DNA from: Actinomadura opuntiae
Lineage (GTDB): Bacteria > Actinomycetota > Actinomycetes > Streptosporangiales > Streptosporangiaceae
DNA: 64,000 nt
Reading direction: 5' to 3'
Assembly: GCF_030283205.1 (NCBI RefSeq)
Contig: NZ_JASNWF010000013.1
Span: 126,540-190,539, forward strand
Shown one piece after another: positions 1 to 7,484 of this stretch. Position 1 is the stretch's first letter; every line of letters begins with the position of its first letter. Below the pieces are notes generated by a model, which was not told the DNA's origin, searched no databases, and saw only the letters and a list, made by a program, of their open reading frames with translations. Both the position numbers and the translations under genes were made by a program.

Positions 1-288
1 CTCGCGCGGCCGCAGCGGCGACGCCACCGGACGTTCCCGCTCCAGGAAACCGGCATCGCGGACGAACGTCCCCGCCCCCACCCGGCTCTCGAGGAACCCC
101 TCAGCCGCGAGCCGGTCGTAGGCGACCGCCACCGTGTTGCGGGAGATCGCCAGCCGCCGCGCCAGCTCCCGCGTCGGCGGCACAGTCTCGCCCGCGCGCA
201 GCCGCCCGTCCAGGACCGCGGCCCGCAGCTGCCGGTAGATCTGGCCGACGAGGTCCTTCCGCCCGACCAGGCTCACGTGCAGGTCCAC
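1..288 (-). CDS. GntR/MocR-type transcriptional regulator (partial, 3' end off the window)
   Basis: Reading leftwards from a GTG at 288 (a second in-frame GTG lies at 276) gives 96 codons of a winged helix-turn-helix GntR domain: LVGQIYRQLRAAVLDGRL, then PPTRELARRLAISRNTV and GAGTFVRD. This N-terminus, followed by more coding sequence running off the window, is typical of MocR regulators, where a PLP-binding aminotransferase-like domain follows. The rest of the gene is missing, so the effector domain and ligand cannot be judged. It is divergent from the DinB-like gene at 371, and the roughly 80 bp between them hold a palindrome that may be its operator. Which start is used is undecided; no strong ribosome binding site is visible. 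Confidence 0.8.
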   Translation of the reverse strand, partial: MDLHVSLVGRKDLVGQIYRQLRAAVLDGRLRAGETVPPTRELARRLAISRNTVAVAYDRLAAEGFLESRVGAGTFVRDAGFLERERPVASPLRPRE

Positions 289-328
289 ACGTCCGACCCT
301 AGACCGGCTCAGTCATTTTCCGCGATTT

Positions 329-347
329 TGGCCCTGTACCTGGGCCA
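329..347. promoter_or_regulatory. Palindrome in the divergent GntR/DinB-like promoter region
   Basis: TGGCCC and GGGCCA are perfect 6-base arms around a 7-base spacer, midway between the divergent GntR gene and the gene at 371. Position and symmetry suit a regulator operator, perhaps for the adjacent MocR protein. This is inference only; there is no second copy to compare. Confidence 0.3.
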
Positions 348-370
348 CTCACCGTTCCTACGGTGGACGT

Positions 371-979
371 ATGGACGTTCTCACCGAACTGCTCACCACC
401 GACTTCCGCCCCTTGGACCGCAAGGCCGCCGACCTTTACCTCTCGGCCGTCGCCCAGGTGAAACCGGACGCGCTCGCCCTGCCGACGCCGTGCCCCGACT
501 GGACGCTGCACGGCCTGCTCCGCCACCAGGTCAGCCAGGACCAGGGCTTCGCGGCCGCCGTCCGCGGCGACGGCGGCCGCCTGGCCAACTGGCACGGCGG
601 CGACCTCGGCGACGACCCCTACGCCGCCGCCAAGGCGTCCCTCGACCTCGTCACCGAGGCCTTCGCCTCGGTGCCCCTCGACACCGGGCTCGTCCTCCCC
701 GAGATCCGGGACGGCGGCCCCTTCCCCGCCGCACTAGCGATCAGCTTCCACTCCGTCGACCTGGTCGTGCACGCCTGGGACGTCGCCGCCACCATCGGCG
801 CCCCCTGGGAACCCGGCGACGAGCTGCTGACCGCGTCCCTCAAGGTCGCGGCGATCGTCCCCACCGACGACCGCGGCCCCGGAACGGCCTTCGCGCCCGT
901 CGTCCCGCCGGCGGACGGCACGTCCCCGAAGGACCGCCTCCTGACCCTCCTTGGCCGCTCCCCGTCGTGGAACCGCTGA
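371..979 (+). CDS. TIGR03086-type DinB/mycothiol-dependent maleylpyruvate isomerase fold protein
   Basis: A 202-residue protein. The N-terminal motif PTPCPDWTLHGLLRHQV and the later FHSVDLVVHAWDVA are hallmarks of the TIGR03086/mycothiol maleylpyruvate isomerase N-terminal family, a four-helix DinB-like fold that binds a divalent metal through conserved histidines (in RHQ, FHS and VHAW). Family members are thought to be mycothiol-dependent transferases or isomerases in the actinobacterial cytoplasm, but the substrate here cannot be predicted. The ATG at 371 is taken because it begins the conserved helix. The next gene probably starts inside its 3' end (967), suggesting translational coupling. 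Confidence 0.8.
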   Translation: MDVLTELLTTDFRPLDRKAADLYLSAVAQVKPDALALPTPCPDWTLHGLLRHQVSQDQGFAAAVRGDGGRLANWHGGDLGDDPYAAAKASLDLVTEAFASVPLDTGLVLPEIRDGGPFPAALAISFHSVDLVVHAWDVAATIGAPWEPGDELLTASLKVAAIVPTDDRGPGTAFAPVVPPADGTSPKDRLLTLLGRSPSWNR

Positions 980-1377
980 AAAGCTGGCGCCCCGGACCCG
1001 CCGACGGCCGCGGACCCGTCCTGGTGAGCGTCACCGACTTCACCTGCGACCACGCGACCGACCTCCCGGAGGTCTACCGGGCCGGCCTGACCCTGCGCCG
1101 CGCCTGGCCCGACCTCCAGGGCGCGGTCGGCCTGTGGCTGTGGACGAAGCCGCTCCAACTGCGCTGCGGCTCCGTCTCCATCTGGGAGACCACCGAGGAC
1201 CTGCACCGCTTCGTCGCCTGGCCCCCGCACGTCGCCATCATGCGCCGCTTCCGGAACCGCGGCGCCATCCGCGCCTCCACCTGGACCGCGGACGCCTTCG
1301 ACCCCGCCGAGACCTGGACGCGCGCGGCGCGCGTCCTCGCTCAGACCGGCACTTCCTCGCAGACCGCGCCCCGATAG
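967..1377 (+). CDS. Hypothetical protein, antibiotic-monooxygenase-like (ABM/dimeric alpha-beta barrel) domain
   Basis: From a GTG at 967, overlapping the end of the previous gene by 13 bp, this frame codes for 136 residues; a later GTG at 1024 is an alternative start. The layout (SVTDFTCDH, then RAWPDLQGAVGLWLW, then SVSIWETTEDLHRFV and PHVAIMRRFRNRG) resembles small ferredoxin-like-fold proteins related to ABM/DUF3291. No catalytic residues can be assigned. It is read in series with the DinB-like gene, so the pair may share a function. Its 3' end overlaps the convergent MerR gene by about 37 bp, an unusual arrangement, but codon choice in this frame stays plausible to the stop. Family assignment is tentative. 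Confidence 0.6.
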   Translation: MEPLKSWRPGPADGRGPVLVSVTDFTCDHATDLPEVYRAGLTLRRAWPDLQGAVGLWLWTKPLQLRCGSVSIWETTEDLHRFVAWPPHVAIMRRFRNRGAIRASTWTADAFDPAETWTRAARVLAQTGTSSQTAPR

Positions 1378-1718
1378 AAGCCGATCTTGAACTTGATGTG
1401 CTCCTGCTGCTCGCGCAGCCGGGCGATCTGCTCCTCCACCCGGCGATCGTGCTCCTGCAGCAGCTCCAGCCGCTCCTGCACGGTCTCGGCCCCGCCCCGC
1501 GCGAGCTCGGAGTACCGCAGCATCTCCGCGATCGGCATCCCCGTCTCGCGCAGGCAGCGCAGCATCCCGAGCCACTGCAGGTCGCTCTCGCTGAACACGC
1601 GCCGCCCCGACGCGTTCCGCGCGATCCCGGACAGCAGCCCGATCTTCTCGTAGTACCGCAACGTGTCGATGCTGAAGCCGCTCTTCTCGGCGGTCTCAGC
1701 CGGAGAGTAGGAACTCAC
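1341..1718 (-). CDS. MerR-family transcriptional regulator
   Basis: The product is 125 residues from a GTG at 1718. An upstream in-frame GTG at 1745 is rejected because it lies inside the promoter palindrome. The N-terminal MerR winged helix is clear (YSPAETAEKSGFSIDTLRYY, then EKIGLL and GRRVFSESDLQWLGML), followed by a long coiled-coil dimerisation helix (about 75-115) ending RGAVCEEV. There is one C-terminal cysteine and no metal-binding Cys set, so it resembles the small MerR proteins that control reductases rather than a metal sensor. The MerR-type promoter is directly upstream with its -10 only 6 bp from the GTG, implying a leaderless, autoregulated message. An almost identical box lies before the F420-dependent oxidoreductase at 5993, its likely target. 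Confidence 0.88.
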   Translation of the reverse strand: MSSYSPAETAEKSGFSIDTLRYYEKIGLLSGIARNASGRRVFSESDLQWLGMLRCLRETGMPIAEMLRYSELARGGAETVQERLELLQEHDRRVEEQIARLREQQEHIKFKIGFYRGAVCEEVPV

Positions 1719-1724
1719 GTTCCC

Positions 1725-1755
1725 AGGATCCCACCTGGAGCCCACTCCAGGTCAA
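1725..1755 (-). promoter_or_regulatory. MerR-type promoter with 19-bp spacer and perfect operator palindrome
   Basis: On the minus strand TTGACC (1750-1755) and GATCCT (1725-1730) are separated by 19 bp, the over-long spacer typical of MerR-activated promoters. The spacer region holds the perfect palindrome ACCTGGAG-NNNN-CTCCAGGT (1733-1752). It matches the promoter at 5929-5959 at 21 of 23 positions from the -35 onward. Confidence 0.8.
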
Positions 1756-2636
1756 CCCACCGTCCACCCGGCAAAGCCAGACACATAGCCACTGACCAGC
1801 CAAAAGAACACCCCCACACGCCCTCAGCGAACGAGGAGACCGCCCCTGCACCAAGGAATCTCACGCGATACGAAAGATGATCAGCGTAAGGAGCCCTCCG
1901 AACGTGGCGTCAAGGCCGACCGACACGTGACAGACGGCACGCAAAGCAAGACCGAGCACGAAGCGAAGAGCGCGGCGCAGGCAAAGGATGGGCGCGACAC
2001 TGGCGAGCGTGGCACCCGGCTGAAAGCTACGGAACACGCCAGACAAGGCGAGATCGACCGCAGACGAGCATTGGCAACCGAGCAAGCTAGCGCGCGCCAT
2101 CGAGCAAACGCGGTCTACACGCGGACACGATGATGCGTCGACGGTCAAGCGTGGTCCACAGACGGCAAGCGTCCCGGGCGGGCGTCAGGTCCGACGGGTA
2201 GGTGCGCAGGCCGACAAGCGCGGCGCGCGGGCGACAAGCGCACCGGACAGTCGCGGCGGGTACACGCGACGGGCAGACGGGTGCCACGCACAGGTGGCCA
2301 GCACGATGCGCAGACAGGGCAGGCGCGGCGGGCAGGGTGTTGCAAGCATGGTGGACAGTCAGGCAGACGCGGCACAGGCAGACGAGAGCTCGGCGGCGAT
2401 AAGCGCGCCGGACAAGCGGGCGGCGGGCAACGGCGGCGGGCAGTGCGTGGGCGAGGCAGGAGCGGTGCACAAGTAAGCAGGGGGTGGACGGTCCGGCGGC
2501 AGGGCGGTGCGCGGACGGGAAGAGGGTGTCGTCGCTAGGCATGGGAAGCGTGAAGGAGTGTTCGCGCTAGCAGGCGTGGGCGGGCATTCGGGACGGGTGC
2601 AAGCACGTTTTGGGGCAGGGGTGTTGGGTTGGCCGT
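1756..2636. other. Gene-free stretch with strong T-depletion on the + strand
   Basis: I see no gene here: the open frames lack family motifs and have disordered or Cys/Arg-rich translations. Between 2161 and 2460 the + strand has 20 T against 57 A in 300 bases, and short imprecise recurrences of ACAAGCG, GGCAGACG and GGCGGGCA are scattered through it. This skew differs from the flanking genes. It could be decayed sequence, a degenerate minisatellite or an untranslated RNA; nothing decides between them. Confidence 0.5.
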
Positions 2637-2806
2637 GCGGTGGGGTGGCGCTGGCGTACGGGGCCGCCCCTCCAAAGTCAAGGGCGCCTTCGGCGTCGCT
2701 TCGCGATGGACTTCGTCCACCCTTGACTTTGGAGCCTCTGCGGCCCCTGAGGCAGCGCCAAGGGGCAGGCTCCGCCTGCCCCGCCCGGGTCGCGCCACCC
2801 CACCGC
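2637..2806. mobile_element. MITE-like palindromic element, copy 1
   Basis: A 170-bp element bounded by perfect 15-base terminal inverted repeats (GCGGTGGGGTGGCGC at 2637-2651, its complement at 2792-2806). Inside are a 15-bp stem (CTCCAAAGTCAAGGG at 2670-2684 with its complement at 2720-2734) and a second stem GGGGCAGG/CCTGCCCC. A second copy in the opposite orientation lies at 4959-5129, differing by about one inserted base. It has no coding capacity and is probably a non-autonomous element moved by an enzyme not in this window. No target-site duplication is visible. Confidence 0.8.
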
Positions 2807-3456
2807 CCCCGAACCAGAGGACCAAGAGGCAGAGACGGAGAAGGAGACGACTCCCAGCGTGTATGGGGCGCCGACCTCACGCCGATGGTGCAGGGCAGGT
2901 CGGGGCGGGTCGCCTCACTCCCTGCATTCAGGAGAGACCAAGCCACCTGAGGGGCGCGTCGCTCCTGGGGCCGTGCCGTTCTGGAGTGCATAAGCGTGCC
3001 CTTGTGTTGGGCCGGGGTGTCCTTGCAGTCGGTCCGACCGGGTCCGTGCCGATAAGGCCAACGGCTCCTGGTGCCAACCGCGCCTACCGGCGTAGACGCT
3101 GGCTTGGCTGCACCACCGCGATCAGGGTCGCCCAGGCCCGCAACCGCAAGAAGCGAGGCAAGGGCAGTCGCGGTGGACGCCCGCCGGTGTGGTGCGAGCG
3201 GGGCCACCGAGCGGCGACGCGCAGTCGGGTACGGCATCAACGGGCTGAAACACCACCATGCCGTGGCCACCCGGTAGGAGGCCGTCGTCCGCATCCCGTT
3301 ATGAGCGATGGGTCTCGAGCGGTACACCACGGTGGAGTGTGGTCGCCGCGCACGCCGCAACAAGGCAATGGCGAGGGGCCGGGGCGAGGGGCCCAGGTTC
3401 AGCTGATCGCAGCTGCTGCTGACGGAGCAGTGGAGGGTGGGAGTGATGTGGGGCAT
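2807..3456. other. Intergenic region of the island, no gene recognised
   Basis: About 650 bp between the first MITE-like copy and the terminator of the HNH gene. Open frames here give Arg/Pro/Ala-rich translations without recognisable motifs, and no RNA gene is apparent. Confidence 0.45.
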
Positions 3457-3498
3457 GCCGGTTCGCCCGAGATCCCATGTGGATTCGGGCGAACCGGC
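3457..3498 (-). terminator. Terminator hairpin downstream of the HNH endonuclease gene
   Basis: GCCGGTTCGCCCGA (3457-3470) and its exact complement (3485-3498) form a 14-bp stem with a 14-base loop, about 20 bp beyond the HNH stop codon. There is no U tract. Confidence 0.65.
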
Positions 3499-3517
3499 CA
3501 TGTGCGGGTGGGGTTGG

Positions 3518-4792
3518 TTATGCGGCCCAGGTGATGGCGGGATCGGGTGGGCCGAGTGCGCCCGGCGGTCCGTTCCCGAGTTTGGTTCTTGACCTGGCGT
3601 CGGGTGGTGGCAGCAGCCGGTACACATACCGCCCGTCGGGATCTTTGCTGATCCCGATCTGCTTCCGGCTGGTGTGTTTGAAGCGGTTGTGCCATCCGCA
3701 GGTGAGCGTGAGCTGATCGATGTCGGTCGGACTGTGACCCAGGGCCCAGCCGTGGACGTGGTCGACCTCGCACAACGTCCCCGGAATCTCACACTCCCGC
3801 ACCGCACACGTCGGATACAGCGTCTCCAAGACCCGGCGTTGGGCCGGGGTGGCGAACCGCTCCCGATAGCCCAGGTACAGCGGGTTGTGCCCGCGTCCCA
3901 GGATCAGCGGGGAGACTCCGGCTGCCAGTGCGATGCGGCGTACCTGCTCGGCCGGGATCGGTGTCCCGTCGATGAGGTGGCCTGGGGCATTGCCGCCGGT
4001 GATCGTCTCGAGGTCGCAGATGACGGTGACCTTGGTGGCCTTGTGTCCGCCCGACAGCACACTCGACAGCGCCGCCGCCGTTCGCTCGGCGACGTCACGG
4101 TGATCGTCGGGTCCGGCCGGCTTCGCAAGCGGAGCCAGCGTGCCGTCCCAGATCGCGGCGTCCTCGGCGTTCAGCCACCCCTTGATGTACCGACCACCGT
4201 CCAACGAACCGGAGCTGGTGACCCAGGACTTGGCGTAGCCGCGCTTGACTTCCTCGGGTTCGTGCTCGGTGTCGTCGCGTTCGGCGATGACGTCGCGGAT
4301 CCGGTGACCGAACACCGCGATCTTCCCCGGCGAGAACCCCTGGCCGACCATCTCCAGCAGCTTGTTCTCTGCCTTGGCGCAGTCGGTGTCGTCCAGTCGG
4401 GCTACTGAGTCGGCGACCGTGACGGCGTACCCGTAGGACAGCTCTCCGGCCGCCAGTTGCTCGGTCACCTGCGGTAGGCGGTGGCGTTGCCGCGCCAGTG
4501 TGAGGCGTTCTTTGGCGCGGTTCTCGCGCATGCCCAGGCGGGACCGCAGCCACGCCCGTGTGGAGGGAAATCCCCACCTCTGCTGCTCTCCGGTGGCATC
4601 AACCCGGCCGATGAAACCGGCCAGGGCGCTTTCTTGCATATCGCAGGCGGCGGCCAGGTCTTCGGTGAGTTCCAGGCACGCGGCCGCCGATTCCGGGGCC
4701 TGGCGTTGGGCGAGTTCAGTGGCGATCGTTGAGAGCGCGTTCACCAATTCCATGGTGGACGCGCCCGCAAGGTCGACCGTCACTGACTGCAT
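3518..4792 (-). CDS. DUF222 / HNH endonuclease (13E12-repeat family)
   Basis: About 424 residues from the ATG at 4792 (an upstream TTG at 4810 is less likely). The N-terminal two thirds is the helical DUF222 domain typical of the actinobacterial 13E12 family (GFPSTRAWLRSRLG, SYGYAVTVADSV). The C-terminus has a Cys-bracketed HNH nuclease: CAVRECEIPG, then CEVDHVHGWALG and CGWHNRFKH, so the metal-binding and catalytic histidines are present. Such genes occur in many copies in actinobacterial genomes and are linked to repetitive elements; their biological role is not settled. It sits between two inverted MITE-like copies in a gene-poor island that is visibly less GC-rich in places than its surroundings, consistent with horizontal acquisition. 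It appears intact. Confidence 0.9.
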   Translation of the reverse strand: MQSVTVDLAGASTMELVNALSTIATELAQRQAPESAAACLELTEDLAAACDMQESALAGFIGRVDATGEQQRWGFPSTRAWLRSRLGMRENRAKERLTLARQRHRLPQVTEQLAAGELSYGYAVTVADSVARLDDTDCAKAENKLLEMVGQGFSPGKIAVFGHRIRDVIAERDDTEHEPEEVKRGYAKSWVTSSGSLDGGRYIKGWLNAEDAAIWDGTLAPLAKPAGPDDHRDVAERTAAALSSVLSGGHKATKVTVICDLETITGGNAPGHLIDGTPIPAEQVRRIALAAGVSPLILGRGHNPLYLGYRERFATPAQRRVLETLYPTCAVRECEIPGTLCEVDHVHGWALGHSPTDIDQLTLTCGWHNRFKHTSRKQIGISKDPDGRYVYRLLPPPDARSRTKLGNGPPGALGPPDPAITWAA

Positions 4793-4958
4793 ACCTAAAG
4801 TGTACCCCAAGTGACCGACAATTGCGCGCAGAGCGGGGGCCTTCTTTCTTGCTGATCAGTGGAAAGATATTGCTCAGTGCGCCTCGATTTTGCTCACCTT
4901 TGCCTGGTCGGTGAATTGTCTCTTTGGGGTGGCTTGTCGAGCACGCGGACGGATGGGG

Positions 4959-5129
4959 GCGGTGGGGTGGCGCGACCCGGGCGGGGCAGGCGGAGCCTGC
5001 CCCTTTGGCGCTGCCTCAGGGGCCGCAGAGGCTCCAAAGTCAAGGGTGGACGAAGTCCATCGCGAAGCGACGCCGAAGGCGCCCTTGACTTTGGAGGGGC
5101 GGCCCCGTACGCCAGCGCCACCCCACCGC
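4959..5129. mobile_element. MITE-like palindromic element, copy 2 (inverted)
   Basis: A 171-bp element inverted relative to 2637-2806 and nearly identical to it; one extra base occurs where copy 1 has CCAAGGGG and this copy's complement has CCAAAGGGG. It has the same 15-base terminal inverted repeats (4959-4973 and 5115-5129). The remainder of 4793-5282, AT-richer than average, holds no gene; CGAACACCCTT is directly repeated at 5131-5141 and 5154-5164. Confidence 0.8.
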
Positions 5130-5282
5130 CCGAACACCCTTCTTGCCGCTCAGCCGAACACCCTTACTGATCTTGAACTCCAAATACCCCCATTCTCCAA
5201 ACCATCCATAGCATGAACCGCCATGCACAAGACCCGCACACCACGAAACAACAAGTACGACCACCGCCGATACCATCCTCCG

Positions 5283-5885
5283 ATGGACGGTGTGCTTGAA
5301 ATGATGTGCCTTCGGCATGCCGAGGCAGAGAATGTCGTGGCCAAGGCGGCCGGGGCGCTTCCTGGGGCGTTGCTGACCGAGCGTGGGCGCCGGCAGGCCG
5401 TAGCGGTCGCGCGCGTTGCCCGCGGTCGACCACGTGTACGCCAGCACGGCGGAGCGCGCGTACCGGACGGCGGAGGCGATCGGGCGGGTCCACGGGGCAA
5501 AGGTCACGGGGATGGCGGGGCTGGTCGAAGCGGGAATCGGCGGGCTGGTGCGACGGGTCCGGTGACGAGGGCCCGGACCGCCGAGGTGCTCCGGGCCTGG
5601 GTCGTGGACGGGCGGCTCGACGAGCGGGTGGCCGACGGGGAGACGGGGCGCGCGGTGGTCGAGCGGGTGGTGGCCGCGTTCAAGATGATCGCGGCGGAGC
5701 ATCGGCACGGCGGCAAGGTCGCCGTGGTTGGGCATGTGGCGAGCCTGACCGTGGGGCTGAGTGTGCTGTGCGGGCTCGGCTCTCGGGTCTGGGGCGCGCC
5801 GTTGCCGCATGCCGCGCCGTTCCCGGTGCTGGTGGACGATCAGGGCTGGCGTTGTGCGGCCTGGCCGGGGTGCGAACAAACCTGA
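5283..5885 (+). pseudogene. Histidine phosphatase family gene with two compensating frameshifts
   Basis: The reading begins correctly (ATG 5283: DGVLEMMCLRHAEAEN, with the RHx phosphate-pocket motif, then LLTERGRRQAVAVARVAR). It then becomes nonsense, while the +1 frame gives the expected family continuation from 5425 (VDHVYASTAERAYRTAEAIG) up to a TGA at 5563. After about 5570 the first frame is meaningful again (RAWVVDGRLDERVADGETG, then KVAVVGHVASL, the second catalytic-His region) to a stop at 5885. One extra base near 5415-5425 and a reversal by about 5570 explain this. The whole would be a cobalamin-phosphatase/phosphoglycerate-mutase-like enzyme of about 200 residues. It is either a recent pseudogene in the island or two sequencing errors. 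Confidence 0.75.
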
Positions 5886-5928
5886 AGACTGGGCCGGGAA
5901 CGGGCGGGTATCCAGCGGGGACCAGGAC

Positions 5929-5959
5929 TTGACCTGGAGTGCGGTCCAGGTCGCAGAGT
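5929..5959 (+). promoter_or_regulatory. MerR-type promoter of the F420-dependent oxidoreductase
   Basis: TTGACC (5929-5934) and CAGAGT (5954-5959) are 19 bp apart, and GACCTGGA-N6-TCCAGGTC (5931-5952) is a perfect inverted repeat between them. Spacing, symmetry and sequence match the promoter of the MerR gene 4.2 kb upstream (21 of 23 bases). The start codon at 5993 follows 33 bp after the -10. Confidence 0.8.
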
Positions 5960-5992
5960 TGACGGCAGACACGACGACACGAGGGATCACCC

Positions 5993-6862
5993 ATGCGCAT
6001 CGGACTCCAGGTTCCCAGTTTCACGTTCCCCGGCGGGCCGGAGGAGATCGGCCCCACGTTCGGCCGGATCGCCAGAGAGGCCGACCAGGGCGGGCTCCAC
6101 TCGCTGTGGGTCATGGACCACTTCTTCCAGATCAGCATGGTGGGGCCGGCGGAGGAGCCGATGCTGGAGGGCTACTCCGCGCTGGCGTACGCGGCGGCGC
6201 TGACGGAGCGGATCACGCTCGGCACGCTGGTCACCGGCGTGACGTACCGGCATCCCGGCATCCTGGTGAAGACGGTGACGACGCTGGACGTCCTGTCGGG
6301 CGGGCGGGCGTGGCTGGGCATCGGCGCGGCGTGGAACGACGAGGAGTCGCGCGGGCTCGGCGTGCCGTTCCCGCCGACGGCGGAGCGGTTCGAGCGGCTG
6401 GAGGAGACGCTGCGGATCGCGCACCAGATGTGGAAGGGCGACGAGTCGGCGTTCGAGGGCGAGCACTACTCGCTGGAGCGCCCGCTGAACTCGCCGCCGG
6501 CGCTGCGCCGGCCGCATCCGCCGATCCTGATCGGCGGGACGGGCGAGAAGAAGACGCTGCGGTTCGTCGCCAAGTACGCCGACGCCTGCAACATCTTCGA
6601 CGGCGACGACCTGCCCCGCAAGCTGGACGTCCTGCGTGAGCACTGCGAGCGGGAGGGGCGCGACTACGCCGAGATCGAGAAGACCTCGCTGAGCTTCTTC
6701 CCCGAGACGCCGTCGGTCGGCGCGGCCGTCGACACCATCGGGCGGCTCGCGGAGCACGGCATCGACCAGGTGATGTTCTCGCAGGGCACCGGGCAGGACC
6801 TGACCGGGATCCTCGCCGAGGCGCTGACGCAGACGGAGAAGATCGTTCCGGCGGGTCGCTGA
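5993..6862 (+). CDS. LLM-class F420-dependent oxidoreductase (TIGR03560/Rv1855c-like)
   Basis: A 289-residue luciferase-like (TIM-barrel) protein that probably uses coenzyme F420 in a cytoplasmic oxidation or reduction; the substrate is unknown. The start MRIGLQVPSFTFPGGPEE, the core SLWVMDHFFQISMVGP, the GTLVTGVTYRHPGILVKTV strand-helix and the AWLGIGAAWNDEE glycine-rich loop are close to the Rv1855c family. The C-terminus (IDQVMFSQG) completes the barrel and the length is normal. The ATG at 5993 is preceded by a GAGGG-type ribosome binding site. Expression is predicted to be controlled by the MerR protein encoded at 1341-1718 through the box at 5929-5959. A GC hairpin ends the gene. Confidence 0.9.
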   Translation: MRIGLQVPSFTFPGGPEEIGPTFGRIAREADQGGLHSLWVMDHFFQISMVGPAEEPMLEGYSALAYAAALTERITLGTLVTGVTYRHPGILVKTVTTLDVLSGGRAWLGIGAAWNDEESRGLGVPFPPTAERFERLEETLRIAHQMWKGDESAFEGEHYSLERPLNSPPALRRPHPPILIGGTGEKKTLRFVAKYADACNIFDGDDLPRKLDVLREHCEREGRDYAEIEKTSLSFFPETPSVGAAVDTIGRLAEHGIDQVMFSQGTGQDLTGILAEALTQTEKIVPAGR

Positions 6863-6871
6863 GCCCTGTCC

Positions 6872-6905
6872 GGCCCGCGTCCCGCCGAGAAGCGGGGCGC
6901 GGGCC
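6872..6905. terminator. Bidirectional terminator between the LLM and peroxidase-like genes
   Basis: Arms GGCCCGCGTCCCGC (6872-6885) and GCGGGGCGCGGGCC (6892-6905) pair over 14 bp with a single G-T wobble around the loop CGAGAA, between two convergent genes. Confidence 0.65.
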
Positions 6906-6915
6906 GCAAGTCCGG

Positions 6916-7356
6916 TCAGTTCCGCGCGGGCGGCTTCATGTGCAGCGGGACGCCGAACAGGTTGAGCGCGTTGATCAGCGATACCAGGGCGACGAGGTCG
7001 CCGGCCTCGCGGTCGTCCGGGTAGTGCTTGCGCAGCGTCTCCCACACCTCGTCGCTCACCGGCTCGCGGCGGGTGGCGGCCTCGGTGTAGGCGAGCGCGG
7101 CGCGTTCGGCGTCGGTGTAGAGCGGCGACTCCCGCCACACCGTCAGGTGGTGGAGGCGTTCCTCGGGTTCGCCGAGGGCCCGGAAGTCCCGGGTGTGCCG
7201 GTCCACGCAGAACGCGCAGCCGTTCAGCTGGGAGGCCCGGATCTTGATGAGCTCCTGGGTCGGCCGGGCCAGCGGCCCCCGGTGGATGTGCCCGGCGATG
7301 GTCATGAACCCCTGGTAGACCTCGGGGGTCGCCTCCTGCATGAGCAAGCGCGGCAT
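6916..7356 (-). CDS. Carboxymuconolactone decarboxylase (AhpD-like) family protein
   Basis: A 146-residue protein from the ATG at 7356, preceded by GGGAGAAG. The CMD/AhpD core is visible: TQELIKIRASQLNGCAFCVD followed by RHTRDFRALG, giving the conserved CxxC plus downstream His used for alkylhydroperoxidase-type redox chemistry. Then come RLHHLTVWRESPLYTDAE and the helical ALVSLINALNLFGV. It probably removes peroxides in the cytoplasm, coupled to thiol reductants, though many CMD proteins have no assigned substrate. It is divergent from the PEP-mutase-like gene at 7485 across about 130 bp and may share regulation with it. Confidence 0.88.
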   Translation of the reverse strand: MPRLLMQEATPEVYQGFMTIAGHIHRGPLARPTQELIKIRASQLNGCAFCVDRHTRDFRALGEPEERLHHLTVWRESPLYTDAERAALAYTEAATRREPVSDEVWETLRKHYPDDREAGDLVALVSLINALNLFGVPLHMKPPARN

Positions 7357-7484
7357 GGTGCTTCTCCCTTCGTCGCCAGGGAGACGACGCACCGCCCCAC
7401 CGTGTGACAGGCGCAATCGGCTCAGTCGAATGAAGCAGTATTGGCTCTTTCACTGGGCCGGTCGACGGTCCTAGGTTCGGCCGC

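Noticed and set aside
2359..3807. A 482-codon minus-strand frame across the first MITE-like copy
   Set aside because: It reads through the palindrome and into the HNH gene in a wrong frame; Pro/Arg/Ser-rich without motifs.
2637..5129. Composite transposon reading of the HNH gene with its flanking inverted copies
   Set aside because: No transposase and no target-site duplication are visible, and the copies are complete small elements themselves, so mobility as one unit is only a hypothesis.
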